This document shows positions 17,258-24,659 of a DNA stretch of 64,000 bases, in pieces. Within the stretch, counting starts at the first letter, position 1. Each line of letters starts with the position of its first letter. The position numbers and the translations under genes are program-made. Where the stretch lies: NCBI GenBank assembly GCA_003963305.1, contig RXJR01000026.1, positions 1-64,000 of the forward strand. The letters are read 5' to 3'. Source of the stretch: Candidatus Melainabacteria bacterium (lineage in GTDB: Bacteria; Cyanobacteriota; Vampirovibrionia; Obscuribacterales; Obscuribacteraceae). The notes under the pieces were generated by a model. That model did not search any database. It had not been told where the DNA came from and was given only the letters and a program-made list of their open reading frames with translations.

Positions 17258-17692
17258 TCACCGTTTCAATGCAAGTTTGTGGGTTCTGGCAGCAGCCACC
17301 TTCATTGATGTCGGTGGCTTTTCTCTGACTAAAAGCTCCGGCTCCTCGGCAGGCTCTTCGACGGTTTTAGAACCAAAGACCTCAAAAGTCAGCATCTTCA
17401 GTTTCACCCTGCGGTGAGTGATGGATTCGCTGCCGATTGTTTGTTGATAGACATTAGGAGCAATCGAGCCGACTACGGTGATTCGCTTGCCTTTGTCGAG
17501 GTCGCATTTTTGCAGACGCTCAGCGACGCCGTCCCAACACTCGATGTCTAGCCAGAGGGGTTCGGGCTGGTCGTTGGTTTTGGAATACTGATTGACGGCG
17601 ATGGAAAAGCGAGCGAGTTGTTTGCCGGATTCGAATTTTTTGATTTCAGGTTTTTTGCCAACATTACCGCTGACGATGCATTGATTGATCAT
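17258..17692 (-). CDS. ssb: single-stranded DNA-binding protein
   Basis: This OB-fold protein coats single-stranded DNA in replication, repair or plasmid transfer. The 144-residue product starts at the ATG at 17692 behind AAGGAG. It opens with MINQCIVSGNVGKKPEIKKF, continues LARFSIAVNQ and LWLDIECWDGVAERL, then GKRITVVGSIAPNVY, the usual SSB core order. The C-terminal tail is basic (KVAAARTHKLALKR) and lacks the acidic DDDIPF tip that recruits partners in chromosomal SSBs. It is therefore probably an element-borne SSB. A dead inverted copy lies at 16548-16982. Confidence 0.88.
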   Translation of the reverse strand: MINQCIVSGNVGKKPEIKKFESGKQLARFSIAVNQYSKTNDQPEPLWLDIECWDGVAERLQKCDLDKGKRITVVGSIAPNVYQQTIGSESITHRRVKLKMLTFEVFGSKTVEEPAEEPELLVREKPPTSMKVAAARTHKLALKR

Positions 17693-17824
17693 TTTCAAGC
17701 TCCTTTGTGAATTAAGCGTGATCCGCTCATGTCGTTAGCTCACTGTGATTCCTGAAGCTGACAAATGTATTGTGTTTAAGGTCTGGCAGACACCGATATA
17801 TAAATGTCGAAACCATCCTGGCGA

Positions 17825-18182
17825 CGACCAGCCCGGCTCCGTATCTCGCTCACCAACATTCTCAAACCAAAGCAAGATCACGAACACACCGAACAGACAC
17901 TAACTCCGACTCTCGGCTGCGACGACCACCCGCCAAACAGTTTCTATGGAACAGCGACAATCGCGACACCGAGTTTACTCACCAAGGATTTATCGCCAAA
18001 ACCTCTTTAGACACGAGGAAAAGCTACCGGCGTTTGAGGACACATTTCCTTCAAAAGCAAGTCCGAATGCGATCTGCACCACTGCGAATATGAATTCGGC
18101 AACACCAAAAGAATATTCTCAACACATTGTAAAACCGCACTAAAACCAGTGAAGTCAGCAAAAGATAGATCCACACAAATCC
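17825..18182. other. intergenic region, no confident gene
   Basis: Short overlapping plus-strand frames exist (17770-18143) but have no ribosome-binding site and an unnatural His/Arg/Thr-rich composition. Together with the upstream region of ssb and the hairpin element that follows, this forms more than 800 bases of non-coding DNA. I see no family resemblance. Confidence 0.5.
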
Positions 18183-18331
18183 GTAACTTGACGCTGGGGG
18201 ATCGCATGCCAGGCTTGATGCCGGGCAGCCCGCGCGCGGTAACACCAGAATGCGCCACTACCATAAAGACCGCGCACGGCGCTGCTCCGGCTGCCTGAAT
18301 GCATGCGATCCGGGACCCAGGGTCAAGTTAC
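18183..18331. repeat. GC-rich long inverted-repeat element
   Basis: The ends are inverted: GTAACTTGAC at 18183-18192 matches GTCAAGTTAC at 18322-18331, and ATCGCATGC at 18201-18209 matches GCATGCGAT at 18301-18309, with CTGGG between on both arms. Pairing continues inward through CAGGC, CCGG, GCAGC and GCGCGG blocks to a loop of about 25 bases. The element is far more GC-rich than its AT-rich flanks, suggesting a MITE-like insertion or a structured origin or RNA. Confidence 0.6.
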
Positions 18332-18525
18332 TCTCATACAATCGATCATAAAAAGGAGCACCAAATATATTTCAAAATCATCAAATTTCAAGAAACATAC
18401 ACGTCTTTCAGACGTCTGTATAATTAGTCGCAAGACAAAAGTTTAAAACCTAACTCCGAAGCCAAGCCAAGCGTAGTGTCTGTGCAGGAAGCAAGACACC
18501 GGTTGCCTGACTAAGGAGGTCAAAT

Positions 18526-18762
18526 ATGGAACCATTGTCCAATACTCTTTCTTTCGAGCGTTTTCGCTCAGAGCTTCTTACTCGTAAAGAAGCCGCCCTA
18601 TACCTCGGTGTTACTGAACAAACCCTCGCAGTTTGGAAGTGCACCAAACGATACAACTTACCGGTCGTCAAAGTCGGACGACTAGTCAAATACAAAAAAA
18701 GTGACCTAGATCAATTCATCAAGATTCGCACGCTAGGTGCGTTTCCACCAAGCGCATCTTAG
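18526..18762 (+). CDS. excisionase-like helix-turn-helix protein
   Basis: A near-perfect TAAGGAGG site precedes the ATG at 18526. The 78-residue protein carries LTRKEAALYLGVTEQTLAVWKC (about residues 18-39) and VVKVGRLVKYKKSDLDQFI (46-64), the pattern of a MerR-like winged HTH of the excisionase/AlpA type (HTH_17). Such proteins help excise mobile elements or regulate them. No integrase gene is found in the window, so regulation is as likely as excision. Confidence 0.8.
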   Translation: MEPLSNTLSFERFRSELLTRKEAALYLGVTEQTLAVWKCTKRYNLPVVKVGRLVKYKKSDLDQFIKIRTLGAFPPSAS

Positions 18763-18793
18763 TTCGCTAAAACAAATTCGAAAGGTATTTCTG

Positions 18794-18952
18794 ATGAAGA
18801 CATATCCGATTCGCGTTCCACAAAATTTAAATGCTGCGCTCAATCTGCCGGCATTTAGTGATAAATTCACAAGCCCCGTAAGAAAAACTGGACCACGTCA
18901 AAAACGTCGAAGACGCAACAAGCGAAAACAACGCCAAGTTTCGATCCAGTAA
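18794..18952 (+). CDS. small basic protein
   Basis: The ATG at 18794 follows AAAGGT and lies 31 bases after the HTH gene. The 52-residue product starts MKTYPIRVPQNLNAAL and ends in a very basic tail of Lys/Arg (KRRRRNKRKQRQ), suggesting nucleic-acid binding. The family is not recognised. A terminator hairpin follows at 18975-19010, supporting a two-gene transcript with the HTH protein. Confidence 0.5.
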   Translation: MKTYPIRVPQNLNAALNLPAFSDKFTSPVRKTGPRQKRRRRNKRKQRQVSIQ

Positions 18953-18974
18953 ACCAGTTTCAAGTCTAAAATTT

Positions 18975-19010
18975 CAAAGTGAGAAGCCAGCCGAAACCAG
19001 CTTCTCACTT
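18975..19010. terminator. bidirectional terminator between convergent genes
   Basis: AAAGTGAGAAGC (18975-18986) pairs perfectly with GCTTCTCACTTT (18999-19010) around a 12-base loop, followed by TGCTTTTAT on the plus strand. It lies between the end of the small basic gene and the end of the minus-strand sigma factor gene, so it can serve both directions. Confidence 0.75.
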
Positions 19011-19025
19011 TGCTTTTATCGTCAA

Positions 19026-19556
19026 TTACCGCATCATCTGCGATAACTTGGCTGCTCCTTCCTTCTTGGCGTAGTGAAGTCTTGACCTCACAGTACCAGC
19101 AGGCAAATTAAGCTTCTCAGCGATTTCATTCGTGTCAAAACCGTCAGCCTGGAGAACTAACACCTGCTGATACTTCGGCAGCATCTCTGCCACCACTCGA
19201 TCAGCAGAGGCAATTAGCCAAGGGTCTAAGTGTTCAGGAGTATAGAAACCCTCGTAACTGCGCTCTATCACTTCTCCATGCTGAGGTTTGACCTTCTCAA
19301 CTCGATGCATCTCAGCCAGTGGATTTCGATACTGTTTGCGAAGAAAGTCATTAACTACATTTCTGACCAGCGAACAAACGTAACTCTTTCTCGATTTACC
19401 AACCGGGATTCGGTTGCGTTTCTCAAACAATTTCAGCATCGCATCTTGCATGATGTCTTCCATCTCTGGATGCCATTTTAATTTGCGCACCACTATCATG
19501 TTAGTCAGATTTTGCATTTCTGCAGTTGTTTCTTTTGTCCACAATTCCATATTCAT
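19026..19556 (-). CDS. ECF-like RNA polymerase sigma factor
   Basis: This sigma-70 family protein of 176 residues starts at the ATG at 19556 behind AAGGAG. Region 2 is seen in HPEMEDIMQDAMLKLFEKRN (about 29-48) and RKSYVCSLVRNVVNDFLRKQ; region 4 in LPKYQQVLVLQADGFDTNEIAEKLNLPAGTVRSRLHYAKK (about 124-163). Spacing and size fit extracytoplasmic-function sigma factors. No anti-sigma gene is adjacent. A 24-bp inverted repeat lies about 40 bases upstream and may control its expression. Confidence 0.85.
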   Translation of the reverse strand: MNMELWTKETTAEMQNLTNMIVVRKLKWHPEMEDIMQDAMLKLFEKRNRIPVGKSRKSYVCSLVRNVVNDFLRKQYRNPLAEMHRVEKVKPQHGEVIERSYEGFYTPEHLDPWLIASADRVVAEMLPKYQQVLVLQADGFDTNEIAEKLNLPAGTVRSRLHYAKKEGAAKLSQMMR

Positions 19557-19592
19557 CACACATCTCCTTTTTGGGGTGTACGATGGGGGGTG

Positions 19593-19666
19593 CGGGGCTG
19601 TCGTCTCCGAAATCAACGCCGGCCAGTAGCTACCAGAAACGATTGATTTCGGAGACGACCGCCCCG
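19593..19666. promoter_or_regulatory. long hairpin upstream of sigma factor gene
   Basis: A 24-base arm at 19593-19616 (CGGGGC then GTCGTCTCCGAAATCAA) pairs with 19643-19666 with one mismatch around a 26-base loop. Outside it, GGGGTGT at about 19573 and ACACCCC at about 19677 extend the pairing. The structure lies in the 5' region of the minus-strand sigma gene. It could be a leader RNA structure, an operator or a small inserted element. The surrounding 19557-19876 holds no gene. Confidence 0.6.
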
Positions 19667-19876
19667 ATCATGGAAGACACCCCCTGTCGAGATGTTTTCT
19701 CGGCCAGGGGTGTCACAGCTAAAGACCATCAATCTACAAAAACGTGCTGATAAGCGACATCACGAACGCACCCGATTCGACCATCTCGAACAGGGCGAAG
19801 ATCTCAGCTTCTTCCCCTCAAATCAAACAAAAAACGAGAGGCAGATTTGACAGCACAGAGGCACTAAATTCCCGAC

Positions 19877-20179
19877 TCAAAATTTAGACTTAAGCTCATA
19901 TCCAAGACTTCGAGCCAGTTCAAATAGAACTTGTTCCTGCGCATCTTGAGCTGTTCTCAACTCTTCAATGGCAGTTAAAACCAAGCCCGAACAATCGGCG
20001 CAAAAATGATCTTGACGCACATTAGCCTTCAACTCAAAGAGACGCAGAAAACATTCGTCCACAGCTCTATTGAACAGGTCTTTAACCAGCTCACTGTGGG
20101 CACTGATTTCAACCGACGACCTGCGGCTACGCAGATCGATTTCACCAGCATATAAACAACGAGGACGGTGTACATTCAT
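19877..20179 (-). CDS. small hypothetical protein with CxxC
   Basis: Start is set at the ATG at 20179, eight bases after GAGGAG, giving 100 residues. The protein is mainly helical, with one C-x2-C pair in DHFCADCSG (about residues 57-65) that might bind metal. The family is unknown. It is transcribed in the same direction as the TPR-like gene upstream (20298-20774) across a 118-base gap. Confidence 0.55.
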   Translation of the reverse strand: MNVHRPRCLYAGEIDLRSRRSSVEISAHSELVKDLFNRAVDECFLRLFELKANVRQDHFCADCSGLVLTAIEELRTAQDAQEQVLFELARSLGYELKSKF

Positions 20180-20297
20180 GTGAAAACTCCTCGGTTGGCA
20201 CTGCGGCTCAACCCTGAACATGACAAACAAAAAACATTCAATAACCGAATGCAAAAGGAAAGAGCGGATTGAATATCGATCCGCTCGGCAAGGCAAT

Positions 20298-20774
20298 TTA
20301 CGCAGCTTTACGACGCCTGTAAGCAAGAAGCTTTTTGGCAGTGTTCTCAGGAAACTGCTTATTCAACTTTCGCAGCAAGCACCAGGCATCGTTAACGATT
20401 TCCGGCTCGACGCTATTAGTTTCGTAGAGCAAATAAAGAAGGCTATTGCAAGCGTAGGTAGCCTCTTTCACATATCCCATCTCAAACATCGAGATGATTT
20501 TAAACAGCAAACAATCAGGCTCATCGCTGTAATTAACTTCAAGCACCAGATAGAGCTTGAGCAACAGCATCGATGCCATCGCTTCGTCTCCCTCCTGGTG
20601 ATAAATATCAGCCAACGCCTCATATGGATAAAGCAGCTCTCGCGCCGATGATCCATGCTCAGCTTCAATTGCCACAATCGCATCATGAAGCATCAATTTC
20701 TTTTGGGCAGAATCTTTGATTGACTCACACCGTTCATGCAAACGACGCCAATTAGGTTTGTTATTAGAATCCAT
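20298..20774 (-). CDS. TPR-like hypothetical protein
   Basis: This 158-residue all-helical protein has ELLYPYEALADIYHQEGDEAMASMLLLKLYLVL (about 47-79) and a second similar helical pair, pointing to two or three degenerate tetratricopeptide repeats. It ends in a basic tail (YRRRKAA). No signal peptide is present. It resembles the TPR-like protein at 4756-5211 in style rather than by a clear alignment. Partner unknown. Confidence 0.6.
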   Translation of the reverse strand: MDSNNKPNWRRLHERCESIKDSAQKKLMLHDAIVAIEAEHGSSARELLYPYEALADIYHQEGDEAMASMLLLKLYLVLEVNYSDEPDCLLFKIISMFEMGYVKEATYACNSLLYLLYETNSVEPEIVNDAWCLLRKLNKQFPENTAKKLLAYRRRKAA

Positions 20775-21062
20775 ATAAAATCACCTGTAAAAGTGGTGGC
20801 ATAAGCGCACCATGTTGTAAAACCTTGAGTGATTCACGCCGTCGCACAGTGGCAAGATTGCTCACAAGCGGAATATTCACTTGAGTAGATTGACGAACCG
20901 ATTGAAACCCTGTTCCACAAAGCGATTTTGCTCAAAATTGATCAAAATTACTGACCTTAAACAGTCACTGGAAAGACGACAGATTTGCTAAAAAGACGGG
21001 CTTCATTTAGGCTAATCAAAGGTCGTAGACCAATCTAATAAAAGAAGACAGCAACACAGAGA

Positions 21063-21074
21063 GGTTTGCAAACC
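21063..21074. promoter_or_regulatory. GGTTTGCAAACC palindrome, putative operator
   Basis: A perfect 12-bp palindrome lies just upstream of the HEPN gene. A longer version, GGGTTTGCAAACCC, occurs at 21792-21805 inside the following gene, and a partial copy, GAGTTTGCAACC, lies near 21602. Recurrence within 750 bases suggests a binding site for a local regulator. Confidence 0.4.
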
Positions 21075-21113
21075 CAAACCGAATTGACCAGGCTCGCAAA
21101 CAACGATAAAAAT

Positions 21114-21578
21114 ATGGCAGTGGACAGAAAAGAAATGGCAAAAGTATACCGGCTCAAATCAGATGAGTCTTACGAAGCCGCGCAAGAATGCTTGAGAAAA
21201 CAGTTGTATCGAGCAACGTGCAATCGCTCATGGTATTCGGTAATGCAAATCATTACAGCCGCCGTCTACGAAGATTTAAACGAACTACCAGCCAACGATA
21301 AACCAAACTGGACACATGAACGGCAAAGCAGCCTCTTCAGAAATTTAGTAAAAAAACACAAGGTCTGGCAAGAACATCATGCACTGGCTGCGGAAATAGA
21401 TATGATGAGGGAAAGACGCAACGACGCAGACTATTTTGCGCCTCACGAATTGCACGCCAATTCGCAAGCAGCAGAACGTTCGTTAGCCGTCGCAGGGAAA
21501 GTAAGAGCAGTAATTTTCCAGTTGATGAGCGAAAACTGGAGCTCTCAGATGACTTCAGTCAAGGACGGTAAAGGATGA
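21114..21578 (+). CDS. HEPN-domain protein (UPF0332-like)
   Basis: The helical protein SDESYEAAQECLRKQLYRATCNRSWYSVMQIITAAVYE, HERQSSLFRNL and RRNDADYF follows the layout of UPF0332-type HEPN proteins, which act as RNA-cleaving toxins or as partners of minimal nucleotidyltransferases. Residue count is 154 from the ATG at 21114; a TTG at 21066 would add 16. The start is uncertain because no good ribosome-binding site is seen. The usual R-x4-6-H catalytic pair is represented only by R-N-D-A-D-Y. A gene of unknown family follows 52 bases downstream and could be its partner. Confidence 0.6.
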   Translation: MAVDRKEMAKVYRLKSDESYEAAQECLRKQLYRATCNRSWYSVMQIITAAVYEDLNELPANDKPNWTHERQSSLFRNLVKKHKVWQEHHALAAEIDMMRERRNDADYFAPHELHANSQAAERSLAVAGKVRAVIFQLMSENWSSQMTSVKDGKG

Positions 21579-21630
21579 CAGCAAAGGAAGTATCAATTCA
21601 AGAGTTTGCAACCGGAGACCGCAATTAAAA

Positions 21631-22362
21631 ATGCAAACCAGCCAAGCTTTACTGGCAAACAATCCAAACGCCACTCGTAAGGAAAAGGCGATTATACGTC
21701 TCTTGGCAGAACGAGCGCAGAAGGCTTGTCCGGGAGTTAAAATTCGCTTCGTTCAACGTGATATCGATGCTCCGGAGACACTATTGATAGTGGGTTTGCA
21801 AACCCCAATAACAGAAGCTGCTGAAAATTACGCTTTATTCGCAGTTCCCCATGAACTATCAGAACAATATGAAAATATAGTGCTGACTGTCACACAAAGA
21901 GTCTCACCCATAGAGGGAAAACAACTACTCAAAATCCGCAAACTCTTGAACAAAGATCAGCTCGCTAAAGATCTAATCGAACCTGCGCCAATAAGTCTGC
22001 GTAAGCGTATTCACGATCTAACTTGGGATTCTGCGGCATTAGTGATTTGGATTTTGTTATTTGTGGTTGGTTATGCGACTGGAACTTCGCATCCGCATAC
22101 ACCGCCGAAAATCGACCGTGCCCAGTTAACACCACCGCCGGTGAAGACTGTAGAAGAAACCGTCAACGAAGCCATGCGTCGAATCGATGAAGAAATGGCT
22201 AACAATGGGACTTTGCGATTAACTCCAGAACAATTGCAGAAGCTTCAGGAAAGCAAAATAAATCTTGGTAAAGCGCTGAAAAATTTGACGCACGTAAAGT
22301 ATCCGGAATTGGAAACAACCTCTCCTGGTTCATCCAAGATCCCACCTTCGCAAACGCGGTAG
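21631..22362 (+). CDS. single-TM hypothetical protein, possible HEPN partner
   Basis: This 243-residue protein has a cytosolic alpha/beta N-terminal half (RLLAERAQKACPGVKIRFVQRDIDAPETLLIVGL, about 23-57), one transmembrane segment (about 132-150, DSAALVIWILLFVVGYATG) and a Pro-rich then helical C-terminal part. Its N-terminus (MQT...LANN) echoes the 5' frame of the HEPN gene starting at TTG 21066. The family is not recognised; the N-terminal half vaguely suggests a nucleotidyltransferase-like fold but has no clear GS...D-x-D motif. Co-transcription with the HEPN gene is likely. Confidence 0.55.
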   Translation: MQTSQALLANNPNATRKEKAIIRLLAERAQKACPGVKIRFVQRDIDAPETLLIVGLQTPITEAAENYALFAVPHELSEQYENIVLTVTQRVSPIEGKQLLKIRKLLNKDQLAKDLIEPAPISLRKRIHDLTWDSAALVIWILLFVVGYATGTSHPHTPPKIDRAQLTPPPVKTVEETVNEAMRRIDEEMANNGTLRLTPEQLQKLQESKINLGKALKNLTHVKYPELETTSPGSSKIPPSQTR

Positions 22363-22443
22363 ACTCCGCGCATTGTTGTTTTCATTTTGTTTTACAAAAG
22401 ACTCGGCTACTAGACAACAGATGATTGGATGAATAACGCTACG

Positions 22444-22809
22444 TTACGATTCAGTCTCATTACCGCTACTCTCAAGCATGCATATTGCTCGTTCTAACAA
22501 TACACCGACACAGGGATCTATGATGCGGTAAAAGATATTAACGCCACTACGTCTGGTATCAACAACTTTGTAAGCGGCAAGCTTTTGCAGCTGATTTGAG
22601 ACTGCCTGAATCTTCATATCGAGAGCCTGACTTAGATCGTTTACGCACATCTCGCCACTAATGCTTAGAGCATGCAATATCCGAAGCCTGGTTTCGTTTG
22701 CCAGTGCTTTAAAGAGATCTTCCAGGTCGGCCGCTTTCAATTGACTGATCAGTTGCGCGTTAATCTCTTCCTTACTCAGCTGTTCGCAAGCTTGCACTTT
22801 AACTTCCAT
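22444..22809 (-). CDS. ArsR/SmtB-family metal-responsive repressor
   Basis: This winged-helix repressor is divergent from a copper-storage-like gene. It shows the ArsR core LFKALANETRLRILHAL, MCVNDLSQALDMKIQAVSNQLQKL and the wing RRSGVNIFYRI. Cys residues in MCVNDL and in the last helix (DPCVGVLLERAICML) could bind metal. The ATG at 22809 is preferred because an upstream ATG at 22833 lies inside the putative operator; that longer form would add eight residues. It is paralogous to the regulator at 42025-42399, and both loci share an operator half-site. Confidence 0.85.
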   Translation of the reverse strand: MEVKVQACEQLSKEEINAQLISQLKAADLEDLFKALANETRLRILHALSISGEMCVNDLSQALDMKIQAVSNQLQKLAAYKVVDTRRSGVNIFYRIIDPCVGVLLERAICMLESSGNETES

Positions 22810-22821
22810 ATTTCTATCACA

Positions 22822-22861
22822 GCCATTATACATTAATCCGTGTAATCGTGTAATATAAGAC
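22822..22861. promoter_or_regulatory. ArsR operator and promoter
   Basis: GCCATTATACATTAATC at 22822-22838 matches 16 of 17 bases of the sequence at 41961-41977, which lies in front of the paralogous regulator. It is followed by a tandem CGTGTAAT repeat (about 22838-22854). On the minus strand TTACAC and TATAAT lie 17 bases apart, a plausible promoter for the regulator gene. Confidence 0.6.
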
Positions 22862-22888
22862 TATTGCTCAACGACAGAGGTAAATATC

Positions 22889-23170
22889 ATGTCAGGAGCT
22901 TCATGTGTGGATGCCTGCAGCAATGCGATTTCCTATGCTAAAGAAAAAGGCGAAACGTATGCTGCATTGGTTAGTGTAATTGAGGACTGTGTAGCACTGT
23001 GTGCACTCAGAGAAGAATTTCAAAAGCGAAGTTCCGCACTTTTGGCTCAGATAAAAACTCTATGTGGCGAAGCCTGCTCACGATGCGCTTCTGCATGTGA
23101 ATCTATGGATGATGAAAACCTGGCTAACTGCATAAAAGACTGTAGAGAATGTTCAGATAACTGCAAATAG
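22889..23170 (+). CDS. Cys-rich four-helix copper-binding protein (DUF326/Csp-like)
   Basis: This 93-residue protein carries 13 Cys residues placed along helices: CVDAC, EDCVALC, TLCGEACSRCASAC, CIKDCRECSDNC. That pattern is characteristic of the DUF326/cytosolic copper storage (Csp3-like) family, whose four-helix bundles hold many Cu(I) ions. No signal peptide is present, so it would act in the cytoplasm. It is divergent from an ArsR-type regulator and so is probably induced by metal. Copper as the ligand is inferred from the family. Confidence 0.8.
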   Translation: MSGASCVDACSNAISYAKEKGETYAALVSVIEDCVALCALREEFQKRSSALLAQIKTLCGEACSRCASACESMDDENLANCIKDCRECSDNCK

Positions 23171-23315
23171 ACGGTCTCACTCCTACTGCCAGCTCTCAAA
23201 ACGCAAAACGCCATTGAAGCAAGCCATATAAGCGTCGCCAGTCGTAGAAGGTTAAGGTAGTTTGCCGTCCGTTTAGACGAAATTTTGAGCCCGTACAGTC
23301 CCCAGGAAACTCTGA

Positions 23316-23344
23316 TTGACAAATCTCCATTATTTCGATAATAT
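23316..23344 (+). promoter_or_regulatory. promoter and operator of ars operon
   Basis: TTGACA at 23316-23321 and TAATAT at 23339-23344 are 17 bases apart, close to consensus. The dyad ATTAT-TTCG-ATAAT at 23329-23342 overlaps the -10 box, as expected for ArsR repression. Confidence 0.7.
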
Positions 23345-23351
23345 TGGAAGC

Positions 23352-23651
23352 ATGAAAACAACAAATGCGGTCAAAGCTTTAGGAGCTTTGGCGCAAGAAT
23401 CACGTTTAGAGATTTTCCGGATGCTTGTCCGTAGGGGCAAGGCGGGTATGGCCGCAGGAGCACTGAGCGAACATTTCTCCATGCCACCAGCAACAATGTC
23501 ATTCCATTTAAAAGAACTCAGTAACTCGGGTTTGATAACATCACGCCGGGAAAGTAGATCAATTATTTATGCGGCCAACTACGAACAAATGCAAGAGCTG
23601 CTCGGGTTCTTGATGGAGAACTGTTGCGCCGACAATGGAGGTAAGTGTTAA
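23352..23651 (+). CDS. arsR: arsenic-responsive repressor ArsR
   Basis: This 99-residue winged-helix repressor is the first gene of the arsenic operon. Its core includes LGALAQESRLEIFRMLV and MPPATMSFHLKELSNSGLI. The C-terminal ENCCADNGGKC supplies Cys91, Cys92 and Cys99, the C-terminal As(III) site known from the Acidithiobacillus ferrooxidans type of ArsR, rather than the helix-3 CxC site of the E. coli type. Its stop overlaps the next start (TAATG). It probably represses its own operon through the dyad at the -10 box. Confidence 0.9.
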   Translation: MKTTNAVKALGALAQESRLEIFRMLVRRGKAGMAAGALSEHFSMPPATMSFHLKELSNSGLITSRRESRSIIYAANYEQMQELLGFLMENCCADNGGKC

Positions 23652-24127
23652 TGAAGAGATTCCACGTACACGTAGCTGTGTCAAATTTGGAGCAATCAAT
23701 CAAGTTTTACTCCACATTCTTCGATGTGCCACCGTCAGTGACTAAAGAAGATTACGCAAAGTGGATGCTAGATGATCCTAGGATAAATTTCGCTATCTCA
23801 ACCCGTGGTAGAGAGCCAGGTCTAGATCATCTGGGCATCCAGGTGGATGATAGTGATGCTCTCAAGCTTATTTCAGCGCGTCTCAAAGCCGCAGAACAAC
23901 CGATATTGGAACAGGAGCAAACCACTTGTTGTTATGCAAAAGCCGATAAAGCTTGGGTTCATGATCCACAAGGTATTGCATGGGAAAGTTTTTACACAAC
24001 TGATAGCGCCACTACATATGGTGAAGATGCAGACTTCACGACTCAAACGAATTCAGCTTGTTGTGCTCCAATGCCAGACGCCGTTCCAGTATCAATCAGT
24101 TCAAGCAAAAAGGAGTGCAGCAAATGA
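23651..24127 (+). CDS. arsI: ArsI-type C-As lyase (glyoxalase fold)
   Basis: This is a Fe(II)-dependent dioxygenase of the vicinal oxygen chelate fold that cleaves the C-As bond of methyl- or aromatic As(III). The 158-residue protein has likely metal ligands H5, H60 (GLDHLGI) and E112 (WESFY), and the paired Cys93-Cys94 in TTCCYAKADKAWVHDP that bind trivalent organoarsenicals. Related CadI proteins share the fold, but the CC-Y-A and the ars operon context favour ArsI. The C-terminal tail has extra CC and C residues. It overlaps arsR and arsC by one and four bases. Confidence 0.85.
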   Translation: MKRFHVHVAVSNLEQSIKFYSTFFDVPPSVTKEDYAKWMLDDPRINFAISTRGREPGLDHLGIQVDDSDALKLISARLKAAEQPILEQEQTTCCYAKADKAWVHDPQGIAWESFYTTDSATTYGEDADFTTQTNSACCAPMPDAVPVSISSSKKECSK

Positions 24128-24546
24128 AAGTAATCTTTGCTTGCGTTCATAACGCTGGACGCTCACAGATGGCAGCCGCATTTTTCAACCAATCGGCAGA
24201 CCCGACAAAGGCGCACGCAGTTTCCGCTGGAACTAAACCCTCTGAGAAGGTGCACGATTGCGTTACCGCAGCTATGAACAAAGTGGGCATCGACCTCTCA
24301 GCAGCAAAACCACAACTGCTAACCGAAGAACTTGCAAAAGACGCAACCTTTCTGGTGACGATGGGATGTGGTGAGGCGTGCCCTTACATACCTAATTTGA
24401 AGCGAATCGATTGGCCACTACCAGATCCGAAAGGCAAATCAGACGACGAGGTTTGCCACATTCGCGATGAAATCAAAATGAGAGTGCTCCGGCTTCTCAA
24501 CGATCTTAATGCACTAAAATGCTGCGATTTAGAAGTATCAAAGTAA
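24124..24546 (+). CDS. arsC: arsenate reductase (LMW-phosphatase type)
   Basis: This cytosolic enzyme reduces arsenate to arsenite. The 140-residue protein has the P-loop C7-V-H-N-A-G-R13-S near its start and the later WPLPDPKG segment with the general-acid Asp of low-molecular-weight tyrosine phosphatases. Cys in MGCGEACPY supplies further redox residues of the thioredoxin-coupled family. The start ATG overlaps the arsI stop. The product arsenite would be exported by the next gene. Confidence 0.9.
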   Translation: MKVIFACVHNAGRSQMAAAFFNQSADPTKAHAVSAGTKPSEKVHDCVTAAMNKVGIDLSAAKPQLLTEELAKDATFLVTMGCGEACPYIPNLKRIDWPLPDPKGKSDDEVCHIRDEIKMRVLRLLNDLNALKCCDLEVSK

Positions 24547-24659
24547 TCGAACAAAATAAGAAATTTTCAGTGTAAAACATCATGAAAGTTGTCAATCAAC
24601 CCAGCCCGTTCACTTGCTCAAACAAAATCGACCACCGGCATCTAACTACGAGAAAAATT

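Larger units (their letters stand above)
16416..17824. repeat. large inverted duplication of the ssb locus
   Basis: The left arm (about 16416-17047) matches the reverse complement of the right arm (about 17190-17824) with scattered substitutions and small indels. Each arm holds an ssb gene, its upstream region (including the CGCCAGGATGGTTTCGACA stretch at about 16417-16435) and the sequence after its stop. The arms are separated by about 140 bases containing a terminator hairpin. The duplication is old enough that the left gene has decayed. Such an inverted repeat can form a very long cruciform or promote inversion. Confidence 0.85.

Noticed and set aside
17770-18143. Overlapping plus-strand frames near ssb
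   Set aside because: No ribosome-binding site, odd His/Arg/Thr-rich composition, and partly the reverse of the duplicated ssb upstream region.
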